This document shows positions 17,297-25,293 of a stretch of DNA of 64,000 nucleotides, one piece after another. The notes under the pieces are model-generated. The model had not been told where the DNA came from. It did not search any database and saw nothing but the letters and a program-made list of their open reading frames with translations. Location: contig NZ_LMFO01000003.1 in NCBI RefSeq assembly GCF_001426865.1, forward strand, positions 124,723 through 188,722, given 5' to 3'. The translations under genes were made by a program, and so were the position numbers. Position 1 is the stretch's first letter, and each line of letters opens with the position of its first letter. The DNA is from Paenibacillus sp. Root52. Its GTDB lineage: Bacteria; Bacillota; Bacilli; Paenibacillales; Paenibacillaceae.

Positions 17297-18385
17297 ATGC
17301 CGAAAATTCGTTATAACAATATTGATAATGTAAGCACGGATAAGACATTGAAGGAATTCAAGCAGTGGAGGGAAGAACGGCGCAACAAGGTAAAGGATTA
17401 TTCGTACACTGTACCTAAGCACCCACCTGAGCTGGATTACTTACATGCCAACCGGGAGGAGACAACCCTTACCTGGATTGGTCACTCCACTTTTTTTATT
17501 CAATACTACGGTTTAAATATCGTGACGGATCCGGTATGGGCAGAGAAAATGGGATTTCAACGTAGACTTGGTGCCCCTGGTATTCCGATTCAGGATATTC
17601 CACCGCTCGATATTATTTTGATCTCCCACTCCCATTATGATCATTTGCACCTGGCCTCCTTACGGAAGCTGATTACAGCCAAAACACTGTTGATCGTACC
17701 AGAAGGGCTGAAGCGGAAGATGATTCGTAAAGGTTTTCACCGTTGCCACGAGATGAAATGGTGGGAACATATGACAGTGGGCGGCGTCAAAATAAGCTTT
17801 GTACCTGCCCAACACTGGACACGACGTACATTGTTTGACACGAACAGCTCTCACTGGGGTGGTTATGTGTTGGAGGTGGTTCATCCCACATCTTCTGAAG
17901 CTGCTGAGGAAATGGCTGCTACGAACATGCGAAACGATTCAGCAGATGCAACAGGCAACACGTCTCATGCCCAACAATCCGAAGCTTCTGCATCGCAGGA
18001 GTTAACGGCACAGCAAAGTGTAGAGAAGCCACCCGTCGTTTATTTTGTTGGGGATACCGGCTATTTCCCAGGGTTCAAAACGATCGGTGAACGTTTCGAT
18101 ATTGGTGTTACGCTGATGCCGATTGGTGCGTACGATCCAGAATGGTTTATGACCTCTCAGCATGTGACACCAGAAGAAGCATTGCAGGGATTTGTGGAGT
18201 GTGGCTCCCAACTTATGGTGCCTATGCACTACGGAACATTCAGACTGGCTGACGATACACCTAGGGAGGCGCTTGACCGTCTGGAAGCGGAACGTGAGAA
18301 ATTAGGGATAAGTGCGGAGCGGATTCGTGTGCTTGGTCACGGAGAGACATTACGTATCAGGCATGAAACACATAATCAAGACTAA
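17297..18385 (+). CDS. MBL-fold metallo-hydrolase (UlaG/NAPE-PLD-like)
   Basis: A 362-residue cytoplasmic protein. The metal site HSHYDH (H111, H113, D115, H116) is complete, with a later H in PAQHWTRRT, D in GDTGYFPGF and H in VPMHYGTF. The TWIGHSTFFIQ strand and AQHWTRRTLFDTNSSHWGG are typical of the branch related to N-acylphosphatidylethanolamine phospholipase D and UlaG. A low-complexity stretch rich in Ala, Ser, Gln and Thr (about residues 195-245) interrupts the domain and looks like a lineage-specific insertion. The ATG has GGAGGAGG upstream. Substrate unknown; phospholipid-like or lactone substrates are possible. Confidence 0.82.
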   Translation: MPKIRYNNIDNVSTDKTLKEFKQWREERRNKVKDYSYTVPKHPPELDYLHANREETTLTWIGHSTFFIQYYGLNIVTDPVWAEKMGFQRRLGAPGIPIQDIPPLDIILISHSHYDHLHLASLRKLITAKTLLIVPEGLKRKMIRKGFHRCHEMKWWEHMTVGGVKISFVPAQHWTRRTLFDTNSSHWGGYVLEVVHPTSSEAAEEMAATNMRNDSADATGNTSHAQQSEASASQELTAQQSVEKPPVVYFVGDTGYFPGFKTIGERFDIGVTLMPIGAYDPEWFMTSQHVTPEEALQGFVECGSQLMVPMHYGTFRLADDTPREALDRLEAEREKLGISAERIRVLGHGETLRIRHETHNQD

Positions 18386-18451
18386 CAATAGCAAGCCAAA
18401 TATGCTAATGTAAGGTTATACCCGCATGAATAATTTATTACCAAATCTTTA

Positions 18452-18668
18452 AGAGGTTGTTCAAAAAGTCCGCTTTTGATTACGAAGGATGCCCGGGTGG
18501 CATCTCTGCGTCAAAGATGATGGGATTCAGCCGAAATAAGTGGATGCTTACGCAGCTTGTTTCCTACGGAATCATGTAGTTGCTCACGTAGGTTTCCCTA
18601 CGCTCTGCTACTCCATTTCTATCTTCATCCCACCTTCTCGGTACTGAAAACCGTCCTTTTTGAACACG
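18452..18668 (+). repeat. Full-length copy of the GTTCAAAAAG intergenic repeat (217 bp)
   Basis: It begins AGAGGTTGTTCAAAAAGTCC and ends CCGTCCTTTTTGAACACG. The ends are inverted: GTTCAAAAAG against CTTTTTGAAC. Inside are further short palindromes (GATGCC.../GGCATC, CGTAGG.../CCTACG, TTTCC.../GGAA). Related copies lie at 436, 36108, 41266 and 42519. No open frame fills it. Confidence 0.85.
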
Positions 18669-18680
18669 TATCTTAATGTA

Positions 18681-18714
18681 AAAAGCGGCCAATTTTCGAA
18701 TTCGCCGCTTTTTT
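18681..18714. terminator. Bidirectional terminator between the repeat and the ABC-F gene
   Basis: AAAAGCGGC and GCCGCTTTT flank a loop around TTCGAA; T runs appear on both strands' 3' sides, the stronger being plus (TTTTTT). Confidence 0.75.
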
Positions 18715-18716
18715 GT

Positions 18717-18724
18717 GTTATAAT
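18717..18724 (+). promoter_or_regulatory. Extended -10 promoter of the ABC-F gene
   Basis: TGTTATAAT is an extended -10 match (TGnTATAAT) with the perfect hexamer at 18719-18724. The -35 is weak (TTCGAA, 18 bases upstream, within the terminator). The leader to the ATG is about 90 bases. Confidence 0.6.
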
Positions 18725-18822
18725 ATGGTGCCAGAATAGGCTACGGGATATTGAATCCAAGATTAATGCAAGTTGCTATTCATGCAGAATGCAGATTAAT
18801 AAATAAAGGATGGTAATGCTTA

Positions 18823-20448
18823 ATGATTAGTACAAGCGGCATAACGCTCCGCTACGGAAAACGTGCACTTTTTGAAGATGTGAATATCAAGTTCACGCCA
18901 GGTAACTGTTACGGCTTGATCGGTGCCAATGGTGCCGGTAAATCAACGTTCTTGAAAATTTTGTCAGGTGAAATTGAAGCAAACTCGGGCGAGGTGCACA
19001 TCACCCCGGGTGAACGTATGGCCGTTTTGAAGCAAAACCATTTTGAATATGATGATTATCCAGTTCTCGAAACTGTCATTATGGGTCATAGTCGTCTCTA
19101 TTCCATCATGAAGGAAAAGGACGCTTTGTATGCCAAAGCTGACTTTACAGAAGAAGATGGTTTGCGCGCAGGTGAGCTTGAGGGTGAATTTGCTGAGTTG
19201 AATGGCTGGGATGCTGAGCCAGATGCAGCGGCACTCTTGATTGGTCTCGGTATCGACCGTGACATGCATGAGAAGAAAATGGTAGAGCTGAGCGGTAACG
19301 AAAAAGTACGTGTACTCTTGGCACAGGCATTGTTTGGTCGTCCAAACAACCTGCTTCTCGATGAGCCTACCAACCACTTGGATCTCGAATCCATTCAATG
19401 GCTGGAGAACTTCTTGATGGATTATGAAGGTACCGTTATTGTGGTATCCCATGACCGTCACTTCTTGAACAAAGTATGTACACACATTGCTGATATCGAC
19501 TTTGGTAAAATCCAGTTGTATGTAGGTAACTATGACTTCTGGTACGAGTCCAGCCAATTGGCACTTGCATTGCAACGTGATGCAAACAAGAAAAAAGAAG
19601 AGAAGATTAAAGAGCTGCAAGCCTTTATTCAACGTTTCTCAGCAAATGCGTCGAAGTCCAAACAAGCGACTTCCCGTAAGAAACAACTCGACAAAATTAC
19701 ATTGGATGACCTTCGTCCATCGAACCGTAAATATCCATTTATCAACTTTAAGCCTGAGCGTGAAGCGGGTAAACAACTGTTGACGGTTGATCGTGTAAGC
19801 AAGTCGATTGATGGTGTGAACATGCTGAATGATATTAGCTTTGTCGTGAACAAAGGCGATAAAATCGCATTTGTGGGTCCAAACGGTAATGCTAAATCAC
19901 TGTTGTTTGATATTCTGATGGGTGAGATTGAAGCTGATAGTGGTGAATATACTTGGGGTGTAACGACATCACAAGCTTATTTCCCGAAAGACAACTCCAA
20001 ATACTTTGATGGTGTCGAGATGACTTTGGTTGACTGGTTGCGCCAGTACTCCAAGGATCAGGATGAAACCTATTTGCGTGGATTCCTAGGTCGGATGCTG
20101 TTCTCGGGTGAGGAATCCTTGAAGAAAGCAAGCGTGCTTTCCGGGGGAGAGAAAGTTCGCTGTATGTTGGCGAAAATGATGCAAACCGGTGCTAACGCAT
20201 TGATTCTGGATGAGCCAACGAACCACTTGGATCTCGAATCCATTACAGCGCTGAACAATGGTATGATTGATTTTGACGGCACCATGCTGTTTACATCCCA
20301 TGACCATCAGTTCATTCAAACGATTGCCAACCGTATTATCGAAATCACGCCAACAGGCATCATTGATCGTCAAATGAGCTATGATGAATACCTGGAGAGC
20401 GACGAGATTAAGGAATTACGGAACAAGATGTACCCGGTTGAAGCGTAA
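18823..20448 (+). CDS. ykpA: ABC-F family ATPase, YkpA/YbiT type
   Basis: A 541-residue soluble protein with two nucleotide-binding domains and no membrane helices, as in ABC-F translation factors that act in the ribosomal E site. Domain 1 has Walker A GANGAGKST and LLLDEPTNHLD; the linker (about residues 245-305) carries FIQRFSANASKSKQATSR; domain 2 has signature LSGGEKVR and LILDEPTNHLD. Two motifs deviate: the first signature reads LSGNEKVR and the second Walker A reads GPNGNAKS, with Ala for the invariant Gly. From memory B. subtilis YkpA is also altered at these two places, so this may be a family trait. ATG is preceded by AAAGGATGG. Monocistronic. Confidence 0.9.
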   Translation: MISTSGITLRYGKRALFEDVNIKFTPGNCYGLIGANGAGKSTFLKILSGEIEANSGEVHITPGERMAVLKQNHFEYDDYPVLETVIMGHSRLYSIMKEKDALYAKADFTEEDGLRAGELEGEFAELNGWDAEPDAAALLIGLGIDRDMHEKKMVELSGNEKVRVLLAQALFGRPNNLLLDEPTNHLDLESIQWLENFLMDYEGTVIVVSHDRHFLNKVCTHIADIDFGKIQLYVGNYDFWYESSQLALALQRDANKKKEEKIKELQAFIQRFSANASKSKQATSRKKQLDKITLDDLRPSNRKYPFINFKPEREAGKQLLTVDRVSKSIDGVNMLNDISFVVNKGDKIAFVGPNGNAKSLLFDILMGEIEADSGEYTWGVTTSQAYFPKDNSKYFDGVEMTLVDWLRQYSKDQDETYLRGFLGRMLFSGEESLKKASVLSGGEKVRCMLAKMMQTGANALILDEPTNHLDLESITALNNGMIDFDGTMLFTSHDHQFIQTIANRIIEITPTGIIDRQMSYDEYLESDEIKELRNKMYPVEA

Positions 20449-20467
20449 ATAAAAGATATAGATATAT

Positions 20468-20514
20468 AAAAAGAACCGCGAAGCCTCTTTGGAGGATTGT
20501 CGCGGTTCTTTTTT
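20468..20514 (+). terminator. Terminator after the ABC-F gene
   Basis: AAAAAGAACCGCGA pairs with TCGCGGTTCTTTTTT; the loop contains a CCTCTTTGGAGG minihairpin. Confidence 0.9.
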
Positions 20515-20601
20515 GGTTGCAGTCACAACAAGGTAACTATCTAACCTAGCGGCCATTAGAGGCCGTTCTACAGCGTGCATTGGGGAATACACCCCAAAGG
20601 T

Positions 20602-20790
20602 CTAGGATCCGCCAGTACGGCGGCGCTGATTGTTAGGCTTTTTGTTGTTTTGGCTCTTCATCGCCTTTGGACCGCCTTCAAAATAGGCACTGGATTGGTT
20701 ACCGGATTTTGATTGTTCTTTCTTTTGCGCCAGTTTTTGGCGTATCGCATCCTGCAAACTGACTTTTTTCGGTTCAGTATTATCGCTCAT
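20602..20790 (-). CDS. Small basic conserved hypothetical protein
   Basis: A 62-residue, highly charged and probably disordered protein. It opens with a short amphipathic segment (SLQDAIRQKLAQKKEQ) and closes with a KKPNNQRRRTGGS tail; similar small proteins with the RRRTGGS-type end occur in Bacilli, as far as I recall, without known function. ATG follows GGGAGGGAA on the minus strand. A likely promoter lies about 60 bases upstream (TTGTAG-N17-TAAAAT read leftward). The basic tail might suggest nucleic-acid binding, which is speculation. Confidence 0.65.
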   Translation of the reverse strand: MSDNTEPKKVSLQDAIRQKLAQKKEQSKSGNQSSAYFEGGPKAMKSQNNKKPNNQRRRTGGS

Positions 20791-21092
20791 CGTTATTTCC
20801 CTCCCGGTCTTACAGTTAAGCCGTCCGAGTTGGACGGGATGTCCTTATTTTATACGTTTTACAAAAGCCCTACAAGGGCAACCTGATAAAATGCTGATCT
20901 TCAGCGCATAAACGCACATGTTGAACACAACCAACTTTCTGTCTAGTCACCCACACCGATGCATTCTAACAACTTTGTTTCAGCACCTCTATAGCACTGC
21001 ATTCTGGCAACACTGTTTCTGTAGACCCACAAGGAGAGCCTTTGGTACGATGAATGAACCTGAATATGAGATAGTAAAGGGGTGTCACTAAT
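20791..21092. other. Divergent intergenic region with imperfect tandem repeat
   Basis: Contains the leftward promoter of the small basic protein near 20849-20877 and two 23-base direct repeats (20961-20983 and 20999-21021) beginning GCATTCT and sharing CAAC and TGTTTC; 18 of 23 positions agree by my count. They lie before the cation transporter and could be an operator, but no known box was recognised. Confidence 0.35.
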
Positions 21093-21980
21093 TTGAATGC
21101 TTATGAAGAAATCCGTAAGGGAGAGCGGGGAGCATGGGTCAGCATAGCAGCTTACCTTGTCTTGTCTGCTTTCAAATTAGTCAGTGGTTATATATTTGCT
21201 TCCAGTGCGTTAGTGGCGGATGGATATAATAATGTCACCGATATTGTAGCTTCTGTCGCAGTGCTGATTGGTCTCCGGATTTCACAAAAGCCTCCGGATT
21301 CTGACCATACATATGGTCACTTCAGAGCAGAGACGGTCGCGGCACTCATTGCTTCGTTTATTATGGCTGTGGTGGGACTTCAAGTGCTTGTTGAAGCCGT
21401 ACGTTCCTGGTATGATGGCAGCTTTGTAGCACCCAATCTGTGGTCAGCGGGAGTTGCGGTTATATGCGCCATTGCAATGTTAGGTGTGTATCGCTATAAC
21501 TCTCGTCTGGCCAAACAAATTAACAGTCAGGCACTTATGGCAGCAGCTAAGGACAATCGTTCGGATGCGTGGGTCAGTATTGGAGCAGCCATCGGGATTA
21601 TCGGAGCTCAATTCGGCTTACCTTGGCTCGATAAAGTTGCAGCTATCGCTGTAGGGTTGCTGATTTGCAGGACAGCTTGGGAGATATTCAGAGACTGTAC
21701 ACATCGTCTGACTGATGGATTTGATCAAAAGGAGTTAACTGATCTTCGATCTTCCGTTGCTCGTGTCCCTGGTGTGGAGACGATCAAAGATGTCAAAGCA
21801 CGTATTCATGGGAGTCATGTCCTGGTGGATATCGTCATTGAGGTGGACGGAAAACTTAGTCTGATCGAAGGTCATCAGATCTGTGACAGGGTGGAGGAGC
21901 GATTGAAACGATCCCATAACATTATGCAGGTTCATGTACATGTCGAGCCTAGGATCGAAAATATCCCAAAGAATGAGTGA
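21093..21980 (+). CDS. Cation diffusion facilitator (CDF) family transporter
   Basis: A 295-residue protein with TTG start at 21093 behind AAAGGGGTG. About six membrane helices come first; the transport site residues appear in VADGYNNVTDIV (D43, D50) and DNRSDAWVS. The motif DHTYGHFRAE between helices is typical of the family, and the C-terminal cytoplasmic part (GVETIKDVKARIHGSHVLVDIVIEVDG... HVHVEP) is the ferredoxin-like dimerisation domain. CDF proteins export divalent metals such as Zn, Mn, Fe or Co in exchange for protons. The metal cannot be assigned from motifs alone. Monocistronic. Confidence 0.88.
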   Translation: MNAYEEIRKGERGAWVSIAAYLVLSAFKLVSGYIFASSALVADGYNNVTDIVASVAVLIGLRISQKPPDSDHTYGHFRAETVAALIASFIMAVVGLQVLVEAVRSWYDGSFVAPNLWSAGVAVICAIAMLGVYRYNSRLAKQINSQALMAAAKDNRSDAWVSIGAAIGIIGAQFGLPWLDKVAAIAVGLLICRTAWEIFRDCTHRLTDGFDQKELTDLRSSVARVPGVETIKDVKARIHGSHVLVDIVIEVDGKLSLIEGHQICDRVEERLKRSHNIMQVHVHVEPRIENIPKNE

Positions 21981-22036
21981 AGGTCATTACACTAGATCTA
22001 AGCTTAATAAGCTCATTATGATTCAGCTTCCAAAAT

Positions 22037-22075
22037 AAAAAGAGGGCAGTCACGAGTTCACGTGCTGTCCTCTTT
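22037..22075. terminator. Shared terminator between converging CDF transporter and SH3 protein genes
   Basis: AAAGAGGGCAG pairs with CTGTCCTCTTT, with a CACG/CGTG inner pair. The T run is better on the minus strand (TTTTTATTTT) but TTTACTT follows on plus as well. Confidence 0.75.
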
Positions 22076-22102
22076 ACTTATGGCTAGAAGGATTATACGA
22101 TA

Positions 22103-22576
22103 TTACTGAATAGCAACGTGAATCCAAGCTTTGCCTTTCCAAGTGTACACTTGTACCCATTCACCGCCATCGAAACCATCAACAACTTCGCCTGTAGTGT
22201 CGATGACTTGTGAACCAAGTGCACCGATTGGCTTACCGTTTGGAGCATCATAGAACCAAGTGCGCTCTAACAGGTTAAGCAGCATTGTAGGCTCAAGAAC
22301 TTCGTCTCCCGCTTTTACAACAGGCTCATCGAACATTTTGTCAGGTGTAGTTGTTGAAGTTTCAGTTGTTGTACCTGTAGCAGCCTCGACTGTACCTTCA
22401 ATTGTTTCTACAGCTGGTTTGTTAACTTCAACAGCCGGAGTTGTTGTTGCTGGTGTTGTTGCTTCAGTTCCAGTTTCAGGAGTCACTGTTCCAGTAACCG
22501 CTTCCTCAGCACCTGCAGCAGCAGCCATCGAGCCCATCAACGTTAAAGCAGCAGCAAAACTTACGATTTTTTTCAT
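22103..22576 (-). CDS. Secreted protein with Thr/Val/Pro-rich linker and SH3-like C-terminus
   Basis: A 157-residue protein with a clear signal peptide (KKIVSFAAALTLMGSMAAAAGAEE). Residues about 25-85 are low-complexity Thr, Val, Glu and Pro repeats, resembling a cell-wall-spanning linker. The last 65 residues (RTWFYDAPNGKPIGALGSQ... WVQVYTWKGKAWIHV) look like a bacterial SH3 fold, often used to bind peptidoglycan. ATG follows GAGGAGG. An extended -10 (TGTTATAAT, 22656-22664 read leftward) lies about 80 bases upstream. No catalytic domain is visible. Confidence 0.7.
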   Translation of the reverse strand: MKKIVSFAAALTLMGSMAAAAGAEEAVTGTVTPETGTEATTPATTTPAVEVNKPAVETIEGTVEAATGTTTETSTTTPDKMFDEPVVKAGDEVLEPTMLLNLLERTWFYDAPNGKPIGALGSQVIDTTGEVVDGFDGGEWVQVYTWKGKAWIHVAIQ

Positions 22577-22971
22577 TTGTAATTCCTCCTCAGTAGGTAT
22601 GTAATTTGTTGTCCTGTGTTAAAAATAACCAAGCAAGCTCACCTATGAATCACAAATTATAACAATATTTTCTTGCTTCCTCCAGAGTCAACTGGAGCAT
22701 TTGTGGGTATTAGGAATGCTTGTAAAAATCATACTTCAGTGGGATGAAATCATTTTGGCTATGTCAAAAAAGTCCTATTTACGTTGTGACTTTATAACGG
22801 GCAGGAGAGCGATTCAGGAATAGGGGGGAAAGGAGTGTAATACATAATAGAGGTATAGGCACAGTGTGGAATGATGTTTTTATCTATTTGTAAACAAACA
22901 AAAGCCTACCGGCTATGGTTAGCGCGATAGGCTTCTGTATGTAAGACGTGATTTTCATTGAGTTACCTCAT
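22577..22971. other. Intergenic region between two leftward genes
   Basis: Holds the TGTTATAAT extended -10 for the SH3 protein (22656-22664, minus) and, at its right end, the terminator of the ytjA-like gene. The remaining 200 bases show no gene. A GTCAAAAAAGTCC string at 22758-22772 recalls the left end of the intergenic repeat but does not extend. Confidence 0.4.
22895..22935 (-). terminator. Terminator of the ytjA-like gene
   Basis: Read leftward, AAGCCTA ... TAGGCTT with an inner GC-rich pairing and a TTTTGTTTGTTT tail. Confidence 0.65.
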
Positions 22972-23136
22972 TCATCGCATTCGGCTTCGTCCCGTAATGA
23001 GGGAGATTACGAACAGTACAACGAAGATGAAGAAGAGGACTTTAGCGATCGAAGCAGCAGCTTCAACGATTCCGAAAAACCCGAAAATACCTGCGACAAG
23101 TGCAATAATCAGAAACAATACAGACCATTTCAACAT
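22972..23136 (-). CDS. ytjA: YtjA family (DUF1328) small membrane protein
   Basis: A 54-residue protein read leftward from ATG at 23136, with AAAGGATG seven bases upstream. The sequence is two hydrophobic helices: MLKWSVLFLIIALVAGIFGF, then SIAKVLFFIFVVLFVISLI, with the GI.EAAASIAK linker typical of the DUF1328/YtjA family. These small envelope proteins have no known biochemical role and are frequently stress-induced. A candidate sigma-B promoter lies about 75 bases upstream (23208-23233), which fits a stress-regulated gene. Monocistronic, with a terminator at 22895. Confidence 0.85.
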   Translation of the reverse strand: MLKWSVLFLIIALVAGIFGFFGIVEAAASIAKVLFFIFVVLFVISLITGRSRMR

Positions 23137-23207
23137 GAGTTTTCATCCTTTCGATTTGAAATTGTGGAGCGAGATTTGAACACCTCGCCGCCTTGTGTAG
23201 TTGTTCT

Positions 23208-23233
23208 TTAACCGAGGACTTTTGAGTTGAAAC
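23208..23233 (-). promoter_or_regulatory. Candidate sigma-B promoter of ytjA
   Basis: Read leftward: GTTTCA-N14-GGTTAA. The -35 hexamer and spacer equal those upstream of rsbV (32829) and yflT (24538). Confidence 0.5.
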
Positions 23234-23283
23234 ATTCATAATTTTTCCAAGCAAGTGATTATATGAAGTGAGTTTTATCGTTT

Positions 23284-23309
23284 GTTTCGTCTCGGAAATG
23301 GTCGGGTAA
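23284..23309 (+). promoter_or_regulatory. Candidate sigma-B promoter of ytxG
   Basis: GTTTCG-N14-GGGTAA, about 50 bases before the ATG. In B. subtilis the ytxG operon is known to be controlled partly by sigma-B. Confidence 0.55.
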
Positions 23310-23358
23310 CTATAGCAATAATAACAATCAGATAGTATATCGAAAGCGAGGTTCTTCT

Positions 23359-23868
23359 ATGATCTATCAAATTAGCGTGGCTTTAATTGCGGTGGCCTTT
23401 GCAGTCTTGGTTTTCTTTTTAATTCGTACTTTAAAATCCGCTCAGAGTTCATTGGACAATGTATCCCAGACGCTACAGGAAGTCCAAAAGACGATTGATG
23501 AACTCAGTTATGAAGTGAAACAGACGGTGAGACATGCGAATGATATTACGGCGGATGTACAACACAAAATGAAAAAAATCGATCCAGTTATGGAATCTGT
23601 TCAAAACCTAGGCGAGGTGCTCAACGAAGTAACTGCCGCGGCGAAACAAGTTTCTTCTACTATGATTGCTAAATTCCAGACAAAACGCTCCAATCAACAA
23701 GAAGAAAAAGCTCCTGAACCGATTCATGTACAGGCAGCGCCAGCCACCAAAACGGATCGTACCCTGCAAAGTTATGATGCTACATATAATGATGCGGCAA
23801 ATGGTGGGAAGAAATGGTTGAAGTATGTGGATCTTGCAGCTAACCTTTGGCAACGTGCACGTAAATAA
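23359..23868 (+). CDS. ytxG: DUF948 membrane-anchored general stress protein (YtxG-like)
   Basis: A 169-residue protein with one N-terminal membrane helix (ISVALIAVAFAVLVFFLI) and a long amphipathic, probably coiled-coil region (SSLDNVSQTLQEVQKTIDELSYEVKQTVRHANDITADVQHKMKKI is its heptad core, residues 30-75), followed by a Gln/Lys/Pro-rich tail. This layout is that of DUF948/YtxG proteins. Function unknown; associated with general stress in B. subtilis. The YtxH-like partner, which is adjacent in B. subtilis, lies 13 kb away here at 36261. A candidate sigma-B site precedes it. Confidence 0.82.
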   Translation: MIYQISVALIAVAFAVLVFFLIRTLKSAQSSLDNVSQTLQEVQKTIDELSYEVKQTVRHANDITADVQHKMKKIDPVMESVQNLGEVLNEVTAAAKQVSSTMIAKFQTKRSNQQEEKAPEPIHVQAAPATKTDRTLQSYDATYNDAANGGKKWLKYVDLAANLWQRARK

Positions 23869-23951
23869 CAAATGATATAAGTTCAACGTTCAACGAGAAG
23901 GAAGTCATTTAGAGCGGTGACGAACCTGAACTTCATGAAAGGGTGAGAATC

Positions 23952-24485
23952 ATGATGAAACTATTGCTTGTAATGTTTAGCGTAATTTCTCCCTTTTCCG
24001 TTCAACCGGCAGCGACAACCGCTGCTCATGATCTGCCATGGACGGTATTGGAAGAGAAGACGCCAGAAGTTAATCTGGCTGTAGATCGATCCGAACCAGT
24101 TGAGGCATTTCGGACTCTAAATGATATTTCTTTGGAGGACAACATGCATCAAATGTTGTATCACAAGGGTCAGCCAATGGATATAAAAGAAGATCCGTAT
24201 CTAGGGTGTCCTGAATTTGCATTTCAGGATGTGAAAGTGGGACTATGCGAAGATACAGGAGAGATTCAATATATTCATATTGATGCTTCTCAAGAACGAT
24301 TTAAGTTGAATCAACAATGGATTGATATGGATCTAAGATCCATACAAGAGGAGCTTGGTGATCCTTATGTTATTGCAGAGGATGGAGAAGTATACCTTCG
24401 TGGAGACCAAGCTTTAAAAGTCTATTTGAAGTCAGGCACGGATCAAATTGAAGGAATTGACCTATTCGATGCAACCTTGTCCTAA
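23952..24485 (+). CDS. Secreted hypothetical protein
   Basis: A 177-residue protein with a short signal peptide (KLLLVMFSVISPFSVQPAATTAA). ATG at 23952 follows AAAGGGTGAG. The mature part is acidic, with a pattern that includes ISLEDNMHQMLYHKGQP and LGDPYVIAEDGEVYLRGD. The 'LG.P' turn and repeated 'I.LGMS..' type spacing is reminiscent of small secreted Bacillus proteins that track a calculated line of beta strands, but I cannot name a family. It sits between ytxG and yflT, each with candidate sigma-B promoters, but shows none of its own, so it may be co-transcribed with ytxG. Confidence 0.6.
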   Translation: MMKLLLVMFSVISPFSVQPAATTAAHDLPWTVLEEKTPEVNLAVDRSEPVEAFRTLNDISLEDNMHQMLYHKGQPMDIKEDPYLGCPEFAFQDVKVGLCEDTGEIQYIHIDASQERFKLNQQWIDMDLRSIQEELGDPYVIAEDGEVYLRGDQALKVYLKSGTDQIEGIDLFDATLS

Positions 24486-24537
24486 AGCTACATCTTGTCT
24501 GTTTGAATGATGTTCTTGGGACAAAACATCATAAAGC

Positions 24538-24563
24538 GTTTCATCCCCAAATGCTATGGTTAT
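24538..24563 (+). promoter_or_regulatory. Candidate sigma-B promoter of the yflT-like gene
   Basis: GTTTCA-N14-GGTTAT, 50 bases before the ATG. Confidence 0.5.
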
Positions 24564-24612
24564 ATATTAAAAGTAGCTTGAGAAAGAAGAATATCAGAGG
24601 AGAGTGGAAACG

Positions 24613-24957
24613 ATGAATTCAACCAATGCGCAAGCTTATGCTAAAGTGGTAGAAAACGGAGTCCAAGCGGTAGAAGCAGTGAAAGAGCTGCAAAACACCG
24701 GATACCTTGCTGATCATATCTTCGTTCTTGCCCATGAAAAGGATCGCACGGATCGCATTGCAGACACAGCGGATGCAAACGAAATTGGCATCAAGGAAGA
24801 GGGATTGTTTGATTCCATGGCTAATCTGTTCCGTTCCCGTGGAGATGAGCTTAGAGCCAAAATTGTATCAATGGGATTCACTGAAGCAGAAGCAGACTTC
24901 TACGAAAGTGAATTAGATAAAGGTAAAGTGCTAGTTATTGCCAAAAAGAAAGATTGA
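24613..24957 (+). CDS. yflT: General stress protein 17M-like (YflT family)
   Basis: A 114-residue cytoplasmic protein matching the N-terminal domain family of general stress protein 17M: it starts with a strand-helix 'YAKVVENGVQAVEAVKELQNTGY' pattern (residues about 8-30), then HIFVLAHEKDRTDRIAD and ends FYESELDKGKVLVIAKK. ATG at 24613 follows AGAGGAGAG; a GTG at 24604 overlaps the site. YflT is a sigma-B regulon member in B. subtilis; function unknown. The gene has its own candidate sigma-B site upstream and a very strong terminator downstream. Confidence 0.85.
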   Translation: MNSTNAQAYAKVVENGVQAVEAVKELQNTGYLADHIFVLAHEKDRTDRIADTADANEIGIKEEGLFDSMANLFRSRGDELRAKIVSMGFTEAEADFYESELDKGKVLVIAKKKD

Positions 24958-25010
24958 AGCGTACAAGCTTCAGACGACTACGATCATTTAATGTAGCGTA
25001 CTGAATCAAA

Positions 25011-25056
25011 AACATAGATAAGGAATGGGGATTTCCCCATTCCTTATCTATGTTTT
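25011..25056 (+). terminator. Strong terminator after the yflT-like gene
   Basis: AACATAGATAAGGAATGGGG and its exact complement form a stem of about 20 base pairs with a tiny loop, followed by TTTTT. Confidence 0.92.
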
Positions 25057-25293
25057 TGCAAGTTTGGAAGCGGGGTCAGAACCGTAGCAAAAACAGGGCA
25101 CCAGCGGCGCAATTTCCTTCTAATGGTGCCATTTACTGATAGCAGTTTTTCATTTTTACGCTTATAGTTATAGTAGGAATTATTATGTCTACCGTCGTTT
25201 AAAATGCAGAAAATGTAACATTAGGGTTGTTACATGTTATTACAAAAACCAACTAATCGACAAACCCGGAACGCCACAGATAAGGAGATAGAA
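25057..25293 (+). other. Leader region of the sigma-B signalling locus
   Basis: Contains a hairpin GGCACCA...TGGTGCC at 25098-25131 without a T run and an AT-rich stretch. No sigma-B-like pair with a 14-base spacer was found here; GTTTAA at 25197 and GGGTTG at 25224 are 21 bases apart. So the kinase/phosphatase genes appear to start from a different promoter than rsbV. Confidence 0.4.

Noticed and set aside
22260-22604. 114-codon frame antisense to the secreted SH3-like protein
   Set aside because: It mirrors the low-complexity Thr/Val repeat of the real gene and has no ribosome site.
22758-22790. GTCAAAAAAGTCCTATTTACG as another copy of the intergenic repeat
   Set aside because: Only about 15 bases resemble the left end and the match does not extend into the body of the element.
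25197-25230. Sigma-B promoter upstream of the phosphatase/kinase genes
   Set aside because: GTTTAA and GGGTTG are present but 21 bases apart, far from the constant 14 of the other sites.
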